A stretch of 17,386 nucleotides of DNA from NCBI GenBank assembly GCA_913061345.1, contig CAJXTZ010000047.1, positions 1-17,386 of the forward strand. The letters are read 5' to 3'. The notes under the pieces were generated by a model that saw nothing but the letters and a program-made list of their open reading frames with translations, was not told the DNA's origin and searched no databases. How positions within the stretch are numbered: position 1 is the first letter of the stretch; the number at the start of each line of letters is the position of its first letter. The DNA is from an uncultured Erythrobacter sp. (GTDB lineage Bacteria; Pseudomonadota; Alphaproteobacteria; Sphingomonadales; Sphingomonadaceae). Below, one piece after another: positions 1 to 7,588 of the stretch. Made by a program: the position numbers and the translations under genes.

Positions 1-44
1 CACTATCCTCTTCGTCGGCAGCGTCAGATGTGTATAAGAGACAG
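1..44 (+). other. Illumina Nextera adapter remnant (not genomic)
   Basis: Bases 12-44 match the Nextera transposase read-1 adapter, beginning TCGTCGGCAGCGTC and ending AGATGTGTATAAGAGACAG, which is the mosaic end recognised by Tn5 transposase. Bases 4-11 read TATCCTCT, which I recognise as the Nextera i5 index S503/N503, and bases 1-3 (CAC) fit the end of the preceding P5 flow-cell sequence. The order P5 end, index, read-1 adapter, mosaic end is exactly that of a sequencing library molecule. The contig end is therefore untrimmed adapter and genomic DNA starts at base 45. Open frames entering this stretch acquire artificial N-termini (MYKRQ, MCIRDS) which must not be annotated as protein. Confidence 0.97.
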
Positions 45-893
45 TTGCTGGGGGTGTTGCAGTATTTCGGCGGGCAGGAATCTGCTGCATATCTTTACGG
101 ATATACCACGCGCGGGGCGCTGGTGGGTTTCTTCGCCAATGCCAATCACATGGCAACCTTGCTGCTGGCGAGCTTGCCTTTTCTCTCTGCCGTCATCGTC
201 TCGCAAATCATGCAGCATCCGCGCTACGGGCCTGAACTGACGGTGCTGTGGGGCCTGCTGGTGGCGGTTATCCTGCTGGGTATCATGCTGGCGGGCGCGT
301 TAACGGGCTATGCGTTGGCCGGGCCGATGCTGGCGCTGTCATGCCTGATCATCTTTCCCTGGCTGCGGCGAGGATTCAAGCTCGCGCTGCTGCCTGCGCT
401 GATCCTTGGCGTCGTGGCCATCGGTATGACCGAGGAGGGGCAAAAGCTGCTTTCCAGTGATCGCGAAGTGTCGGAGCGCAGCCGCGAACGCATGATGGCC
501 ACCACCCTGACCGCAACGGCGCATTACTGGCCCACGGGCACCGGGCTGGGCACCTTTCGCGAAGTCTACGATGATTTCGAGGATGGCGACGCGGCGGGTG
601 AATTCTACGTCCATCACGCGCACAACGACTATTTCGAACTCGTGCTGGAACTGGGAATTTTCGGCCTGATCGGCATTGTCGCTTTTCTCGCCTGGTGGCT
701 CTCGCGGTTACGGGCGATCTGGATGGCGGGCGGGGGGGGACCGTTTACGGAGGCCGCGATGATGGCAAGCGGTGTCATCCTGCTGCATTCTGCATGGGAC
801 TATCCGCTGCGCACCGCCGCAATCTCTACGCTGCTGGCGGTTTGCTGCGCTATTCTATCGCGCGCGACCGCCACCCCGCGAACGACCGACTAG
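45..893 (+). CDS. O-antigen ligase/polymerase family membrane protein, 3' part
   Basis: This is a polytopic inner-membrane protein of the WaaL/Wzy (Wzy_C) type, which transfers or polymerises lipid-carrier-linked glycan on the periplasmic face. The visible 282 residues show several hydrophobic helices, the family motif GFFANANHMA near residues 28-37, a large periplasmic-type loop (about 130-195), then HHAHNDYFELVLELG (190-204) and LLHSAWDYPL near 246-255. The His/Asn/Asp cluster HAHNDY is the hallmark of O-antigen ligase-like proteins. The 5' end is missing because the contig begins in adapter sequence. Full-length relatives are usually 400 residues or more, so roughly a third or more is absent. 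The stop TAG overlaps the stop of the opposing glycosyltransferase gene. Sequence alone does not separate ligase from polymerase. An 8-G run lies inside the gene at 732-739. Confidence 0.85.
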   Translation: MLGVLQYFGGQESAAYLYGYTTRGALVGFFANANHMATLLLASLPFLSAVIVSQIMQHPRYGPELTVLWGLLVAVILLGIMLAGALTGYALAGPMLALSCLIIFPWLRRGFKLALLPALILGVVAIGMTEEGQKLLSSDREVSERSRERMMATTLTATAHYWPTGTGLGTFREVYDDFEDGDAAGEFYVHHAHNDYFELVLELGIFGLIGIVAFLAWWLSRLRAIWMAGGGGPFTEAAMMASGVILLHSAWDYPLRTAAISTLLAVCCAILSRATATPRTTD

Positions 894-2146
894 ACCGCAG
901 CCTGCGTCTGTATGTCAGGCGCTTCGCCCTGCGAAATCTCGCGTAGAAGGGCGTCCCACTCTGCAATTCTTGCCAGCCGCGAAAGGTGTGTTTCGCTATA
1001 GCGCCTGCCGTTTGCGCCCAGCCGTTCGCGCAAGGCCGCGTCGCCTGCAAGAATTCGCAAATAGTCGGTTACGCCCTGCACGTCGTCCTTTGCAAAGCTG
1101 CGCCCGCATTTGGCCTTTGCGATCAGCCGGGCGATTTCTCCTTCGGTATCGCCGATGAAGATGACGGGTCTACCTGCCGCAATTGCGCCGTAGAACTTGC
1201 TGGGCACGATCAGCCCCTCAAGCTCCGGCTCGAGCGAGAGCCAGTGGATATCGGCTACGGACAGGCTCTGGCGTAGCTCGCTCCGGGGGCGGTATCCACG
1301 GGCGTGAAAGCGGGAAGCAACTTCCGGTTCCTCAGACTCATCCGGCAACAGTTCCCGCTTTACTCCGCCGCCCACGAACAGGAAATGGAGCCGCTCCTCA
1401 CCAGCGGCGACAAGCTGGCGTCCGGCATCCAGCATGGTGCCTGCATCATGCGCGCGGCCAAGATTGCCCGAATAGCCCACGATCACGCTGTCTCCGGGCA
1501 AGCCCCATTCCCGCCGCAGCGCGTTATGGGTAACGGGCAATGGCGCCAGTGCCACCTCGTCCGCCCAGTTCGGCACCACGCGAATGCGGGAGCACGGAAC
1601 ACCGTGGTGGGCCACCCTGCTCTTCATCACCTCACCGATGCAGACATTCATGTCCGCGCGCTTCCACGACCGGTTACGCAATGCCTTCATGCAGCGGATA
1701 ATCGGGTTGCGCGGGTTGCCAAAGCCCAGCGCAGTGGCCGTTTCGGGATAGATATCCTGCAACCAGTTGACGAGCCGCGCGCCCTTGAGCCGTGTAAGCG
1801 CCTGCATCAGCACGCTGACCATCGGCGGATCGGTGAGGCACACCACCGTGTCGCCGCGCTTGATCGTCGATCCGCCCACGAAGAGCAGGCCGACATAGAA
1901 CAATGCGAAGTCGACGAGACGTGGAATGACCGAACTGCTGGCCTTTTTCAGGCCCGGTATGCGGACGATCCGCACTCCTTCGAGATCGCAGTTCTCCTGC
2001 CCGTCGCCCGGCGTATGCATGCTGGCACTGGCGATCACCACGAATTCGCGCGAGGTGGTATCCAGCTCTCCCAGCAGATCGGTCAGCATGGCGGCGGTGG
2101 CGGATTGATCGGGGTAGAAGAACCGGTTGATGAATATGTATCTCAA
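890..2146 (-). CDS. WcaI-like family 4 glycosyltransferase
   Basis: Cytoplasmic GT-B glycosyltransferase of 418 residues that adds a sugar to the growing lipid-linked repeat unit. The donor sugar cannot be told from the sequence. The N-terminus MRYIFINRFFYPDQSAT is typical of WcaI-type enzymes. LQDIYPETATALG (129-141), VPNWAD (191-196) and the donor-site segment LEPELEGLIVPSKFYG (305-320), followed by AAGRPVIFIGD, are conserved GT4 elements. The start codon is TTG. Homology to the expected N-terminus fixes it there, because the nearby ATG at 2151-2149 is out of frame and stops after two codons. Only 4 bases separate the TTG from the upstream ABC gene's stop, so the two are probably translationally coupled. 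The gene ends tail-to-tail on the ligase gene with shared bases CTAG. Confidence 0.88.
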   Translation of the reverse strand: MRYIFINRFFYPDQSATAAMLTDLLGELDTTSREFVVIASASMHTPGDGQENCDLEGVRIVRIPGLKKASSSVIPRLVDFALFYVGLLFVGGSTIKRGDTVVCLTDPPMVSVLMQALTRLKGARLVNWLQDIYPETATALGFGNPRNPIIRCMKALRNRSWKRADMNVCIGEVMKSRVAHHGVPCSRIRVVPNWADEVALAPLPVTHNALRREWGLPGDSVIVGYSGNLGRAHDAGTMLDAGRQLVAAGEERLHFLFVGGGVKRELLPDESEEPEVASRFHARGYRPRSELRQSLSVADIHWLSLEPELEGLIVPSKFYGAIAAGRPVIFIGDTEGEIARLIAKAKCGRSFAKDDVQGVTDYLRILAGDAALRERLGANGRRYSETHLSRLARIAEWDALLREISQGEAPDIQTQAAV

Positions 2147-2150
2147 CGCA

Positions 2151-3860
2151 TTATCCCGGCTGATCTATCGTGACCGTACCGCCCGATGGTGGCACCTCGC
2201 GCATGGCGCCGCGGCGCCCGGTTTCGCTGACCTTGCCATCCTTGATCGTCAGGATCCTGTCCGCCAGTGCGAGCATGGCGGGTCTGTGCGAGACGATGAT
2301 CGTAGTGCTGCCGATCTTCCCAGCCATGAACTGTTCGACGAAGGCCGCTTCGTCGCTGGCATCCAGATGCGACGTCGCCTCGTCCAGCACCAGAATCGGT
2401 GGTTCTGTCAGCAACGCGCGGGCAAGCGCGAGGCGCTGGCGCTGGCTCGCCGAAAGATTGTTGCCGTGGTCGCCGATATACGTGCGATAGCCATCGGGCA
2501 GTTGCATGATGAAATGATGGGCCTGGGCCAGCCTGCAAGCGCGCTCCATTTCCGCCTGCGAAAAGCCGCTTTGTCCCAGCGCCAGATTCTCGCGAATGGT
2601 GCCGCTGTGCAGTAAGGGGCGTTGCGGGACATAGCCGATCTGACCTCGCGCCTGTTGCAGGCTCATATGCGCCAGATCGCACCCGTCGATCTTGATGCTG
2701 CCCTTAAGGGGAGTGTAAAGCGCCAGCAGCAGCGCAAGGATGGTGCTTTTGCCTGCACCGTTCTCTCCCGTCAGCGCAACGATCTCGCCCGCTTCGATAT
2801 CGAAATCGACGCCGCGAAGCGTTTCGGGGCGCTTAGGATAACCGAACCATACATCGTCAAAGCTTATCCAGCCGCGCCCGCCGCTTTCGAGGGTAGGCTT
2901 TGCATATCCCGGCTCGGCCGCCTTGCCCAGCACGTGGTTCAGCCTTTCCAGCGTGCCTCTGGCGGTGCTGAACCGGTTCTGAAAACCCGCCAGCGAGAGG
3001 ATCGTATAGATCAGCAGGCCGAGGTAAAGCAGGAAGGTGAAAAACGCGGCGGGATCCGCCTCCGCCCCGTTCAGCTTCTGATATGTCAGCAATGTCAGGA
3101 GCAGGCCGCCAAGCCCGGTCAAGAGTAACAAGGCAGGCCCCACCGTAGCGAGGATTTTCTGTCGCCGTACTTTCAGGCGGCGCAGCTTTTCAATCACTTG
3201 TCGGTAGCCGTGCAGACCGATCTCTTCGCGGGCGAAGGCCTTGGTGGCCGGAAGCAACTCCAGATTGCTTTCGGCCGATGCGAAAATGCTAGCTTCGGCC
3301 TTCTGGATCTTGGTGGAGAGGCCTCGCAATTCACGGCCGATCATCCTTTGCGCCAGGTAGCAGGCCGGCACCAGCAACACGGCCAGCAACGCCAGCGAAG
3401 GCTCGATCGTGAACAGCGCGACACTGGCTCCGACGGCCGTCAGCAACGCGGCCGGGGCGGCTGCCAGCGTTCCCGATATGAAGGTTCCCAACAGGGATAC
3501 TTCCCAGGTCAGCAGGGCCAGCAGATCGCCCTGCCGCTTGCGATCGAAATACTCCATGGGCAGGCGCTGGACATGGGCAAAGATGTCCCCCTTGAAATCC
3601 GCCTCGATCTTCGTGCTTGCGATGGCCGAGGTGATTGCGCTGGCAACTTGCAGGATTGCCAACGCCACAAGGACCCCCGAAAGCAACATGGCCATGGACA
3701 GGGCGCTGTTACTGTCATTGCCGATCAGGCCGCCCAGCAGAAGCCCTGCAATCCACGGCAAGACCAGCAGGGCCAGCGCGCAACCCAGCGACAGGATGAC
3801 AACCATCGCCAGCGAGGCCGTATAAGGTCGCGCGTAGGTCAGCAGCGCTTTCAATCCCAT
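2151..3860 (-). CDS. ABC transporter, MsbA-type exporter (fused TMD-NBD)
   Basis: Type IV ABC half-transporter of 569 residues with an N-terminal six-helix membrane domain (about 15-300) and a C-terminal ATPase domain (about 330-545). Visible ATPase motifs are Walker A GENGAGKST (365-373), Q-loop GYVPQ (409-413), signature LSASQ (469-473), Walker B ILVLDE (489-494) and H-loop SH (524-525). The signature departs from the usual LSGGQ. Given its place next to a glycosyltransferase and a flippase, export or flipping of a lipid-linked glycan is a reasonable inference, but another lipid or peptide substrate is possible. I placed the start at the ATG preceding GLKALLTYARPY, where the family homology begins. 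The frame stays open to 4013, but those 51 extra residues are low-quality sequence without family features. The gene is first in a two-gene minus-strand unit. Confidence 0.87.
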   Translation of the reverse strand: MGLKALLTYARPYTASLAMVVILSLGCALALLVLPWIAGLLLGGLIGNDSNSALSMAMLLSGVLVALAILQVASAITSAIASTKIEADFKGDIFAHVQRLPMEYFDRKRQGDLLALLTWEVSLLGTFISGTLAAAPAALLTAVGASVALFTIEPSLALLAVLLVPACYLAQRMIGRELRGLSTKIQKAEASIFASAESNLELLPATKAFAREEIGLHGYRQVIEKLRRLKVRRQKILATVGPALLLLTGLGGLLLTLLTYQKLNGAEADPAAFFTFLLYLGLLIYTILSLAGFQNRFSTARGTLERLNHVLGKAAEPGYAKPTLESGGRGWISFDDVWFGYPKRPETLRGVDFDIEAGEIVALTGENGAGKSTILALLLALYTPLKGSIKIDGCDLAHMSLQQARGQIGYVPQRPLLHSGTIRENLALGQSGFSQAEMERACRLAQAHHFIMQLPDGYRTYIGDHGNNLSASQRQRLALARALLTEPPILVLDEATSHLDASDEAAFVEQFMAGKIGSTTIIVSHRPAMLALADRILTIKDGKVSETGRRGAMREVPPSGGTVTIDQPG

Positions 3861-4219
3861 CGCTTGTCCCGTCGCAGTTGGAACGCCGCTGCAGCTGGCG
3901 ACCCGGGTTCCCCGTGCGGTGCTACCTGATGGACACCGAACGGGGACACCTTCGTCCAAAACACAAGCAGATGCTGATGGGACGATCAAGCCATGGAAGA
4001 GAATGGGAACCACCTATCTCGCCTTACGAGGGAAAATTCGTGTCCGTGTCCGCGTTTTGTGCAGCGATACTGCTTCGGCGATTTGCGCACGCGGGCGCTA
4101 TGTGCTTGAGCGGCCAGGGCGAGGTGTCTCAAGGGAAACAGGGTCTCGTTTAACGCTAAGGGGCGCACACCGTTGAAACAGGTGCATAAGAAGCCGATCC
4201 GCCGGCGCCGCCGCATGAG
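3861..4219. other. Gene-free divergent intergenic region between the two arms of the glycan locus
   Basis: These 359 bases lie between the divergent starts of the ABC transporter and the flippase, so promoters for both arms should be here. The short open frames across it (for example 3878-4153 and 3986-4216) have no recognisable family features and lack convincing start sites. I could not identify a confident -35/-10 pair, an ops/JUMPstart element or a GGAAC-N16/17-CGTT site. There is a short repeat of GTGTCC at about 4039-4050 and small palindromes such as ACCCGGGT (3901-3908), none clearly functional. Confidence 0.6.
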
Positions 4220-5785
4220 ATGTTTTTCGCCATGACCAAATCATCACAAGGGCGACCGAAAGCCACGGCAGATTTTGGCCCGCCTTCCGGCAACATCGGT
4301 TCGCAGACGATGCACGGCAGCATCGCCGCCATATCCGGGCAAGGCATTCGCATGGGGTTGCAGCTCGTCACCACGATGGTGCTGGCGCGGTTGCTGACAC
4401 CGGAGGATTTCGGCCTTGTCGCGATGGCTGCGGTGGTCCTCGCATTCTCCAACCTGTTTGCCGACTTCGGCCTTTCAGCCGCGACCGTGCAGCGCAAGGA
4501 GCTGAATCACAATACGCTAAGCGCGCTGTTCTACATCCAGCTTGGCATTGGCGGCGTGCTGACAGTGGGGATAATGGCAGCATCGCCTGTGTTTGCGCAC
4601 TTCTTCAATGACGAGCGGATTGTCCTGCTTATCATTGCGCTGGCGCCCACCCTGCTGCTGCAGGCGGGCGCGGCGCAGCATCTCGCCCTGCTGCAACGGC
4701 GCATGATGTGGGTAAAGATGCAAGGCGTGCCGATTATCGCGCAGGCCTGCGGCAGTGTCGTTGCCATTGTCCTCACCCTGTCGAGCGATATCGGCTATTG
4801 GGCGCTGGTGGCGCAGACTTGGATTGCTGCGGTAATGACGTGCGTGATGGCGTGGGCGTTCTCTCTCTGGCGCCCCGGGCGGGTGAGCGACTGGTCGAGC
4901 GCCGGCCCGGTCGTCAAGTTCGGCCTGAACCTCACCGGTTTCAATATCCTCAATGGCTGGCACCGGCAGTTCGATAACCTCCTGATCGGCGCTGTGGCGG
5001 GGCCGCAGCAGCTAGGGTATTATTCACGCGCCTATGGTTTGCTGATGCTGCCGCTGACAGCAGTGGTGCGCCCGTTCAATTCGGCCGTCTATCCCGCGAT
5101 GAGCCGTCTGCAGACAGAACCGCAGCGCTGGAGGCGGTTGTTCCTGTCCTCGGTCGCCATCATCACCTGTCTCACGGCTCCGCTCACCGGCTTGCTGGTG
5201 CTGCTGGCCGATGTGATCATTCCGCTGTTGTTTGGCGACCAGTGGGGGCCATCAATCAACATATTCCGGGTGCTGTCGATCTCGATGATGGTGCATCCGG
5301 TCTATACGGCGGCCGGCCTGCTATCCTTCACCCTGGGGCGCAGCCGCCACATGCTCTACGCCTCCTTCGCCTCGACAGCCGTCTACACCATCGCATTCGT
5401 GATCGGCATCAACTGGGGGGCAATTGGCGTGGCGGCCAGCTATACAGTGGCGGTGTTCGTGATCGTGCCACCATGGGTGTGGTGGTCTGCGCGGAATACC
5501 AGCGTCAATGCGCTGCGGGTTTTCGGTGCCGTGGCACCGCCGATATTTGCAGCAAGCGCGGCGCTGGCCATTGTGGGATTGTCGCCGCTCAATCGCGACG
5601 GTTTCGCATCGGCAATCGTAGAGGGGATCGCCTTCTGCGCGATCTATGCTGGCCTGCTGCTTGCCTGCTGGCTATTCTTCAAGGAGTGGCAAAAGGATGT
5701 CGAACCGGCAAAGGCACGGGTATCTTCAATGATCGGCACCATGATTGCGCGGGTGGTAACGACTGGCTCCGAAGGGCGGCAATGA
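4220..5785 (+). CDS. Wzx-type polysaccharide flippase (MOP superfamily)
   Basis: Integral inner-membrane protein of 521 residues, expected to flip an undecaprenyl-linked repeat unit from the cytoplasmic to the periplasmic leaflet. After a polar N-terminus of about 30 residues come the family's first helix and loop (IRMGLQLVTTMVLARLLTPEDFGLVAMA, seen as positions 43-70, with the typical RLLTPEDFG turn). The segment DFGLSAATVQRKEL follows, and later FDNLLIGAVAGPQQLGYYSRAY, which is characteristic of the MOP/RfbX-like lipopolysaccharide exporters. About 12-14 hydrophobic segments can be seen. An ATG at 4232 (MTKSSQG) is an alternative start; neither candidate has a strong ribosome binding site. 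This is the first gene of an eight-gene operon and is followed 22 bases later by a methyltransferase. Confidence 0.9.
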   Translation: MFFAMTKSSQGRPKATADFGPPSGNIGSQTMHGSIAAISGQGIRMGLQLVTTMVLARLLTPEDFGLVAMAAVVLAFSNLFADFGLSAATVQRKELNHNTLSALFYIQLGIGGVLTVGIMAASPVFAHFFNDERIVLLIIALAPTLLLQAGAAQHLALLQRRMMWVKMQGVPIIAQACGSVVAIVLTLSSDIGYWALVAQTWIAAVMTCVMAWAFSLWRPGRVSDWSSAGPVVKFGLNLTGFNILNGWHRQFDNLLIGAVAGPQQLGYYSRAYGLLMLPLTAVVRPFNSAVYPAMSRLQTEPQRWRRLFLSSVAIITCLTAPLTGLLVLLADVIIPLLFGDQWGPSINIFRVLSISMMVHPVYTAAGLLSFTLGRSRHMLYASFASTAVYTIAFVIGINWGAIGVAASYTVAVFVIVPPWVWWSARNTSVNALRVFGAVAPPIFAASAALAIVGLSPLNRDGFASAIVEGIAFCAIYAGLLLACWLFFKEWQKDVEPAKARVSSMIGTMIARVVTTGSEGRQ

Positions 5786-5807
5786 GGGATAGCGGGGATC
5801 ATCGGGT

Positions 5808-6572
5808 TTGACGCACAGCGGCATCTTCAGGCGCATCAGCTGGCATTGGGCCCGGCGGTGCGGCTTTACCGTGCTGGACCGTGTCCCGCGCGGACTGGAC
5901 CTGTTTCACGACATGCGCACCGCGCTTGGAATGAAAGGCGCGATCACGGCATTCGATGTGGGCGCGAATGTCGGGCTGTGGACTGCGGACCTGCTGAAAG
6001 CTTTTCCAGATGCACGCGTGCGCTGTTTCGAACCGAACCCTGAACTGCATGACGTGCTGGCCGCAAACCTGCCACCGGGCAGCGATCATGCGATATCGCA
6101 GGACGCGCTGAGCGATTTCGAAGGTGATGTATCCTTTGTGCTGACCGAAGAGCCGACAATCGGCTATGTGCAGGACGGCGCGCGCAGCCATGCCGGGGTC
6201 GAGCCGAAGCGGACCGTGACGGTCCGCGCGACAACTCTCGATACCTATTGCAAGGACAACGGGATCGACGCCATCGACATTCTCAAGATCGATACCGAAG
6301 GTGCCGATCTGAAGGTGCTGGCAGGCGCTCGGGACACGCTTGAAAGGGGCATCGTGCGGCTGGTGGAATGCGAATGCGGCGTCGATCCGGATAACGATTT
6401 CCACGTCCCGCTCGGCCAGATCGCCGATTTTCTCGAACCGATCGGTTTTCGCCTGTTCGGCATTTACGAACAGCAGCCCGAATGGACGACGGGCCAGCCG
6501 CACCTGCGACGGGTCAACGCGGTCTTCCTGCTGAACGATACGCCGCACGACCTTGCGCACGGCGAAGAGTAA
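5808..6572 (+). CDS. FkbM family SAM-dependent methyltransferase 1
   Basis: Soluble class I methyltransferase of 254 residues, probably O-methylating a sugar of the repeat unit. SAM-binding motif I is FDVGANVGLW (49-58). It is followed by RCFEPNP (72-78), the FkbM segment VRATTLDTYC (139-148), and LKIDTEGADLKVL (159-171), in which the Asp-Thr-Glu-Gly block is the family signature. The complete C-terminal half is present (GFRLFGIYEQ and RVNAVFL), which is useful as a comparison for the third methyltransferase of this operon. The start is a TTG at 5808 with GGGG about 12 bases upstream. A GTG at 5871, in front of the conserved part, is a possible alternative. The gene sits 22 bases after the flippase and 17 before the next glycosyltransferase start. 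Confidence 0.87.
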   Translation: MTHSGIFRRISWHWARRCGFTVLDRVPRGLDLFHDMRTALGMKGAITAFDVGANVGLWTADLLKAFPDARVRCFEPNPELHDVLAANLPPGSDHAISQDALSDFEGDVSFVLTEEPTIGYVQDGARSHAGVEPKRTVTVRATTLDTYCKDNGIDAIDILKIDTEGADLKVLAGARDTLERGIVRLVECECGVDPDNDFHVPLGQIADFLEPIGFRLFGIYEQQPEWTTGQPHLRRVNAVFLLNDTPHDLAHGEE

Positions 6573-6589
6573 GATCGCGAACTTTCTCC

Positions 6590-7525
6590 ATGCAAATCAG
6601 TATTCTTGTCCCGGTCCACAATGCGCAAGACACGCTTCGCGACACGCTGGACAGCGCGCTTGCGCTGGCGGGGCCCGACACCGAGATCCTGGCGCTGGAC
6701 GATGGATCGCGCGACGATTCATGGCAAGTGCTGCAGGATTACGCTGACAAGGTGCAAGTGTCCCGGCAGGATAACAGCGGCGGCTGTGCGACGCGCAACC
6801 GCCTGCTGGAAATGTCGGGCGCGCCCTTCGTCCACTTTCTCGACGCCGATGACATCGTCGATCCCGGCAGGAACGAACAGCAGCGGGAATTTCTACAGCG
6901 CCATCCAAAAATCGGCGTAGTGACCGACACGTTGCGCCTGTTCTACGAGGATCCTCATGAAGATGGCGAGCGGTTCGCCCCCTGCGGCGACGACTGGTGG
7001 GTATCCCTGATCCGCCACCGGATACCTTTCACGTCATCCGCGCTGTGGCGACGCGATGCGATCGAAGCGGTGGGGAAGTGGGACGAAAGTCTGCCGTCCG
7101 GGCAGGAGTACGATCTGTATTTCCGGTTCCTGAAGGCAGGGATTGAAATTGCCCATCTGGACCTTGCGAAAACACGCTATCGTATGCCCTCGCGCAATGC
7201 CCCGCCAAAGCGCGATCCGGCGCGAACCATGCTGCTGGAAGCCGCCTTTTTGGACAGGGTGGAGGCCTATCTGATCGGGGCGGGCGGGCTGACGAGGTCG
7301 CGACGCATGGCATTGGAGGGAAAGCGGCTTCAATTGGCGCGCAAGCTGGCGCGCTGCGACAGGCAGGCCGCGCGCGACCTTGCCGACAGGGTTCCCCGCG
7401 CCCGTATCGTCGCCCTGCCGCCACAGGAAGGCTTGCCCCGTACCTATCTGGCCTGCGCTGCCCTGCTGGGCTTCGACATGGCGGAAACAGTTGCGGATCG
7501 AATGCGGGCGCGCCATGCAGGCTGA
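6590..7525 (+). CDS. GT2 family glycosyltransferase
   Basis: Cytoplasmic GT-A glycosyltransferase of 311 residues. It starts with ISILVPVHNAQDTL (3-16), then LALDDGSRDDSW (nucleotide-binding Asp pair), NSGGCATRNRLL, and the metal-binding DXD-type motif FLDADDIVDPG around residue 84. A probable catalytic-site segment SGQEYDLYFRFLKAG follows. The roughly 100 C-terminal residues are Arg-rich and not of a type I recognise, and they lack the membrane-associated tail seen in many polysaccharide GT2 enzymes. I chose the ATG at 6590 because the family N-terminus begins there. The open frame extends back to 6482 but would overlap the methyltransferase gene with unrelated sequence. No strong ribosome binding site is visible, which suggests coupling to upstream translation. 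Confidence 0.88.
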   Translation: MQISILVPVHNAQDTLRDTLDSALALAGPDTEILALDDGSRDDSWQVLQDYADKVQVSRQDNSGGCATRNRLLEMSGAPFVHFLDADDIVDPGRNEQQREFLQRHPKIGVVTDTLRLFYEDPHEDGERFAPCGDDWWVSLIRHRIPFTSSALWRRDAIEAVGKWDESLPSGQEYDLYFRFLKAGIEIAHLDLAKTRYRMPSRNAPPKRDPARTMLLEAAFLDRVEAYLIGAGGLTRSRRMALEGKRLQLARKLARCDRQAARDLADRVPRARIVALPPQEGLPRTYLACAALLGFDMAETVADRMRARHAG

Positions 7526-7576
7526 CACAGGCGGGCGTGGAACTTTTGCGTGTGATTTCACGTACCTGGGACCTGC

Positions 7577-7581
7577 GGGAG
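7577..7581 (+). promoter_or_regulatory. Ribosome binding site supporting the GTG start of methyltransferase 2
   Basis: GGGAG lies 7 bases before the GTG at 7589. The in-frame ATG three codons later (7598) would place this motif too far away, so GTG is preferred. Confidence 0.6.
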
Positions 7582-7588
7582 ACAGATC

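Noticed and set aside
24..240. Short open frames beginning in the first 44 bases (N-termini MCIRDS, MYKRQ)
   Set aside because: Their starts are adapter sequence; these N-termini are well-known artefacts of Nextera adapters.
3861..4013. 51-residue N-terminal extension of the ABC transporter
   Set aside because: It lacks features of the family, and normal exporter similarity begins at the ATG at 3860.
4173..4200. TTGAAA as the -35 box of the flippase operon
   Set aside because: No -10-like sequence occurs at the right distance.
3878..4216. Possible small genes in the divergent region, on either strand
   Set aside because: No recognisable family features or convincing ribosome binding sites, and they overlap each other in different frames.
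6482..6589. Longer start for the GT2 glycosyltransferase
   Set aside because: It would overlap the upstream methyltransferase by about 90 bases, and the added residues are the shadow of that gene.
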